64,000 nucleotides of DNA from Mesaphorura yosii (taxonomy: Eukaryota > Arthropoda > Collembola > Poduromorpha > Tullbergiidae), in the NCBI GenBank assembly GCA_009869945.1, contig WIXG01000347.1, positions 1-64,000 on the forward strand. Reading direction: 5' to 3'. The position numbers were made by a program, and so were the translations under genes. Positions 62,001-64,000 of the stretch are shown one piece after another. Numbering within the stretch: position 1 is the stretch's first letter; every line of letters begins with the position of its first letter. The notes under the pieces were generated by a model. That model did not search any database. It saw nothing but the letters and a program-made list of their open reading frames with translations, and was not told where the DNA came from.

Positions 62001-64000
62001 TTCTCTGCCACTGCTGTCGTGGCCTAGCTGGCTTAACTTGAAACTCGCGTCTTTCTTTCGTTACGAGCACAAGGACGAACAAGTCATGAGTGCTTTCTAA
62101 GGCTATAACTTTAAACGTTTGAAACACAATCGCTGCATTTACATTCGGTTTACTCTGCACTTCTGCCGTCGTCGTCGGTAAAAGCCAACCTACGCAAGCC
62201 AAATTCGTCGTCATTCATGTCATTCGATTGTCTTGCCTTTTCTCTCCGTGTCTTCGTTGCGCTTTTACTTTCTCCTTCGCGTTCCGTATCTCTTCTCACT
62301 GTCAATAAACTTTCAGCATTCAGCTTCTCGATTTCTTCTTATCCCCGTCGGAATCTCGAGCGTAGAAGGACAGAATTTAAATGCATTCGTGCCTCGTATG
62401 AATTCATACTTCATTCAAGAATCGTTGCCGTCTCCATTCGTGTTCATGTTGGTCTTGACGTCAAGTCAAGTTTTCCGTTCGTGTAAATGCTCCGCTTTTA
62501 ACTTACCTTCTGAATTCTGAATTCGATTTATCCATACATTTGACTGCAATAACTATTTGGCTCCCCGTTGCATACAAAGACGTCTGGCGTTTTCGTAGCG
62601 TCTTTGTTTATGATTACAGGCCTCCTGATCTCATCTATTTCTGTATCGGAGACAGAGTCAAGTTTTCCGATGTCGGTGTCGGTATTTGGTATGCGTAATG
62701 TCTTTTCGTATTTATGTTTGTTTGTTGCCTACTGACATTTTCTTGAGACTCGTTTCCGCTGCCTTCCTTTCATCTGATTCATTGGAAAGCTCATTTTACT
62801 CCGCGCCACTCCAGGCCAGGCGAGGCTCCGGCGTTAACTTTGCGTCATTTTCGAGCTACACTTGAATTTTCTCGGTGCTCAGTCCTCAGAGTCGGGAGTT
62901 GGCACTCAGTTGGATAAAAGTTCAAGTTAAAAACTTTCATAATTGTTTACATAACACACATCCATGTAAAGTGGTACTTAGAGCACAGGCTTGACTACAT
63001 TTTGCTCTTGCGACTACTTTCTGGATGCTTGCTCCAGAGACTTTTTGACTAGAACGCCAGGCAAAGTGCACCGTGCAGTGAAGTAACGAGCGAGCATGTA
63101 AAAATACTTGCCTCGGAGAAATGTGCAGAAACTGCTAATACCACACACAATGGAAATTCCGGGAATGGAAGCGAAGAATGGAAAGGAAGGTAGACTTCAT
63201 TCATTTAAAACCTACGCCTTGCCTCGCCTAAACTCATCCACGGTAATTTGCAGTTGTGCTTTGAAATTTGAAAGCGAAAAAGTTGAGAAGATACGCACGC
63301 ATTTAATTCAAAGCCGGGAAGCAGCGCGTCAGCATCAGCGAGGGCAGCAGGGTAAAGTTTTACGGGAGGGACGTGCAGGATAATTGAAAAGCCTCGTGCG
63401 TATGTTTCTGGTTTAATTTTAATCGTATATTCTTTTCTTCCCTCATACGCATTCGCATTTCACAGTTTTACGGCCGTCATTTATTATTCTCGGCTTGTAC
63501 ATTCAATTTCAGCTTCTTTCTTTTTTTTCATCCGTCTCATCATTCCATCATCTTCACTGCTCTGCTGCATTGTATCTTGTCTTGTCTATGATTTTATAAA
63601 TTCTGTGCCTCCCTCTTGCACACGCACGGCTCGGCTCGTGCCTCCATCTTTCTATTATTATTACTTATCATTATCGTTATTATTATGCGCGTATTATATT
63701 TCTTCTCCATTAGACTTGTCCTCTCACCCACGTTCATGCTCGTGCCATAAAATGAACGTCTTCAATCGCTTTGCTTTGTCGACTGCCTGCGCGCTCGATC
63801 TGCGTTCGCACGTGCTCATTTTTGTTTACTCTTAAATCCAGGAATGAGGCGATCGAACACATGCAAGCAAGCAAGAATTTGGTTTCAACGGATGGAAGGC
63901 ATTTGAACGAAATTTATTACGCTGCATGATTTTATCTTTGCGACAGAGCGTCTTAACTCAAATCCGAATTTAAGAAACAAATGCTAATTTCAATCAAACT
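56008..64000. other. ena 3'UTR, then sequence without supported genes
   Basis: The first several hundred bases are probably ena 3'UTR. Beyond that I see no supported gene. From about 59.0 kb the plus strand becomes pyrimidine-rich with frequent GTGC/CGTGC words, which by itself removes stop codons and opens long overlapping frames (for example 59254-59940 and 59546-60133 plus, 59505-59936 minus). These have no domain, are low in Asp/Glu and overlap on both strands, so I treat them as chance. The right end may lie in an intron or the upstream region of a gene beyond the window. Confidence 0.5.
56681..56686 (+). terminator. ena: Possible ena polyadenylation signal
   Basis: ATTAAA, the common variant hexamer, lies about 675 nt past the ena stop in an AT-rich context. 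No canonical AATAAA was seen before it. A further ATTAAA lies near 56760, so the choice is tentative. Confidence 0.3.

Overview
The window is nuclear DNA from an animal, almost certainly an arthropod. It has AT-rich intergenic DNA, very short GT-AG introns (about 45-80 nt) next to one 15 kb intron, TATA/Inr-type core promoters, two divergent ionotropic receptor (IR) genes and an Enabled orthologue. I lean weakly towards a hexapod such as a springtail, but nothing seen fixes the order.

Layout. 1-16 kb is mostly gene-poor. It holds an internally deleted Tc1/mariner-type element (10368-10868) with near-perfect terminal inverted repeats, and one candidate small gene on the minus strand (11239-11713) with a convincing TATA/Inr upstream. 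16.0-20.6 kb carries two head-to-tail IR genes on the minus strand. One is intronless; the other has a single 64-nt intron that splits the codon of the conserved ligand-binding Arg. 20.6-27.1 kb shows no gene I can support. At 27.1-27.5 kb is a compact secreted-peptide gene with a TATA box, a 12-nt coding exon, a 59-nt intron and an AATAAA.

28-39 kb is the gene-dense part, and most of its exons are too short to stand out as open frames. On the plus strand come an unrecognised two-exon coding segment (30092-30502), a seven-exon SNAP-25-family (Qbc-SNARE) gene (30834-32002) rebuilt exon by exon, a broken tandem SNAP relic (32494-32973), and a 1106-aa acidic protein of unknown function (33505-37160). 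SRP9 lies on the minus strand (37432-37839), convergent with the acidic gene.

The rest is dominated by enabled (ena): a 5-nt first coding exon (39143-39147), a 15.15 kb first intron, then five exons at 54300-56007 encoding EVH1, a short proline-rich core, G- and F-actin-binding motifs and the C-terminal tetramerisation coil. The numbering of the EVH1 ligand-binding aromatics (Y16, W23, F77) confirms the tiny first exon. The last ena intron contains a 125-bp foldback MITE flanked by TA. 56-64 kb is 3'UTR and then pyrimidine-biased DNA with no supported gene.

The genes do not form an operon or pathway. They are ordinary neighbours: membrane fusion (SNAP), protein targeting (SRP9), actin assembly (ena) and chemosensation (IRs). 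The points most worth following are the SNAP gene whose second SNARE helix has Ser at the zero layer, its decayed tandem copy, the IR pair with a shared upstream 12-mer, and the C-terminally amidatable secreted peptide.
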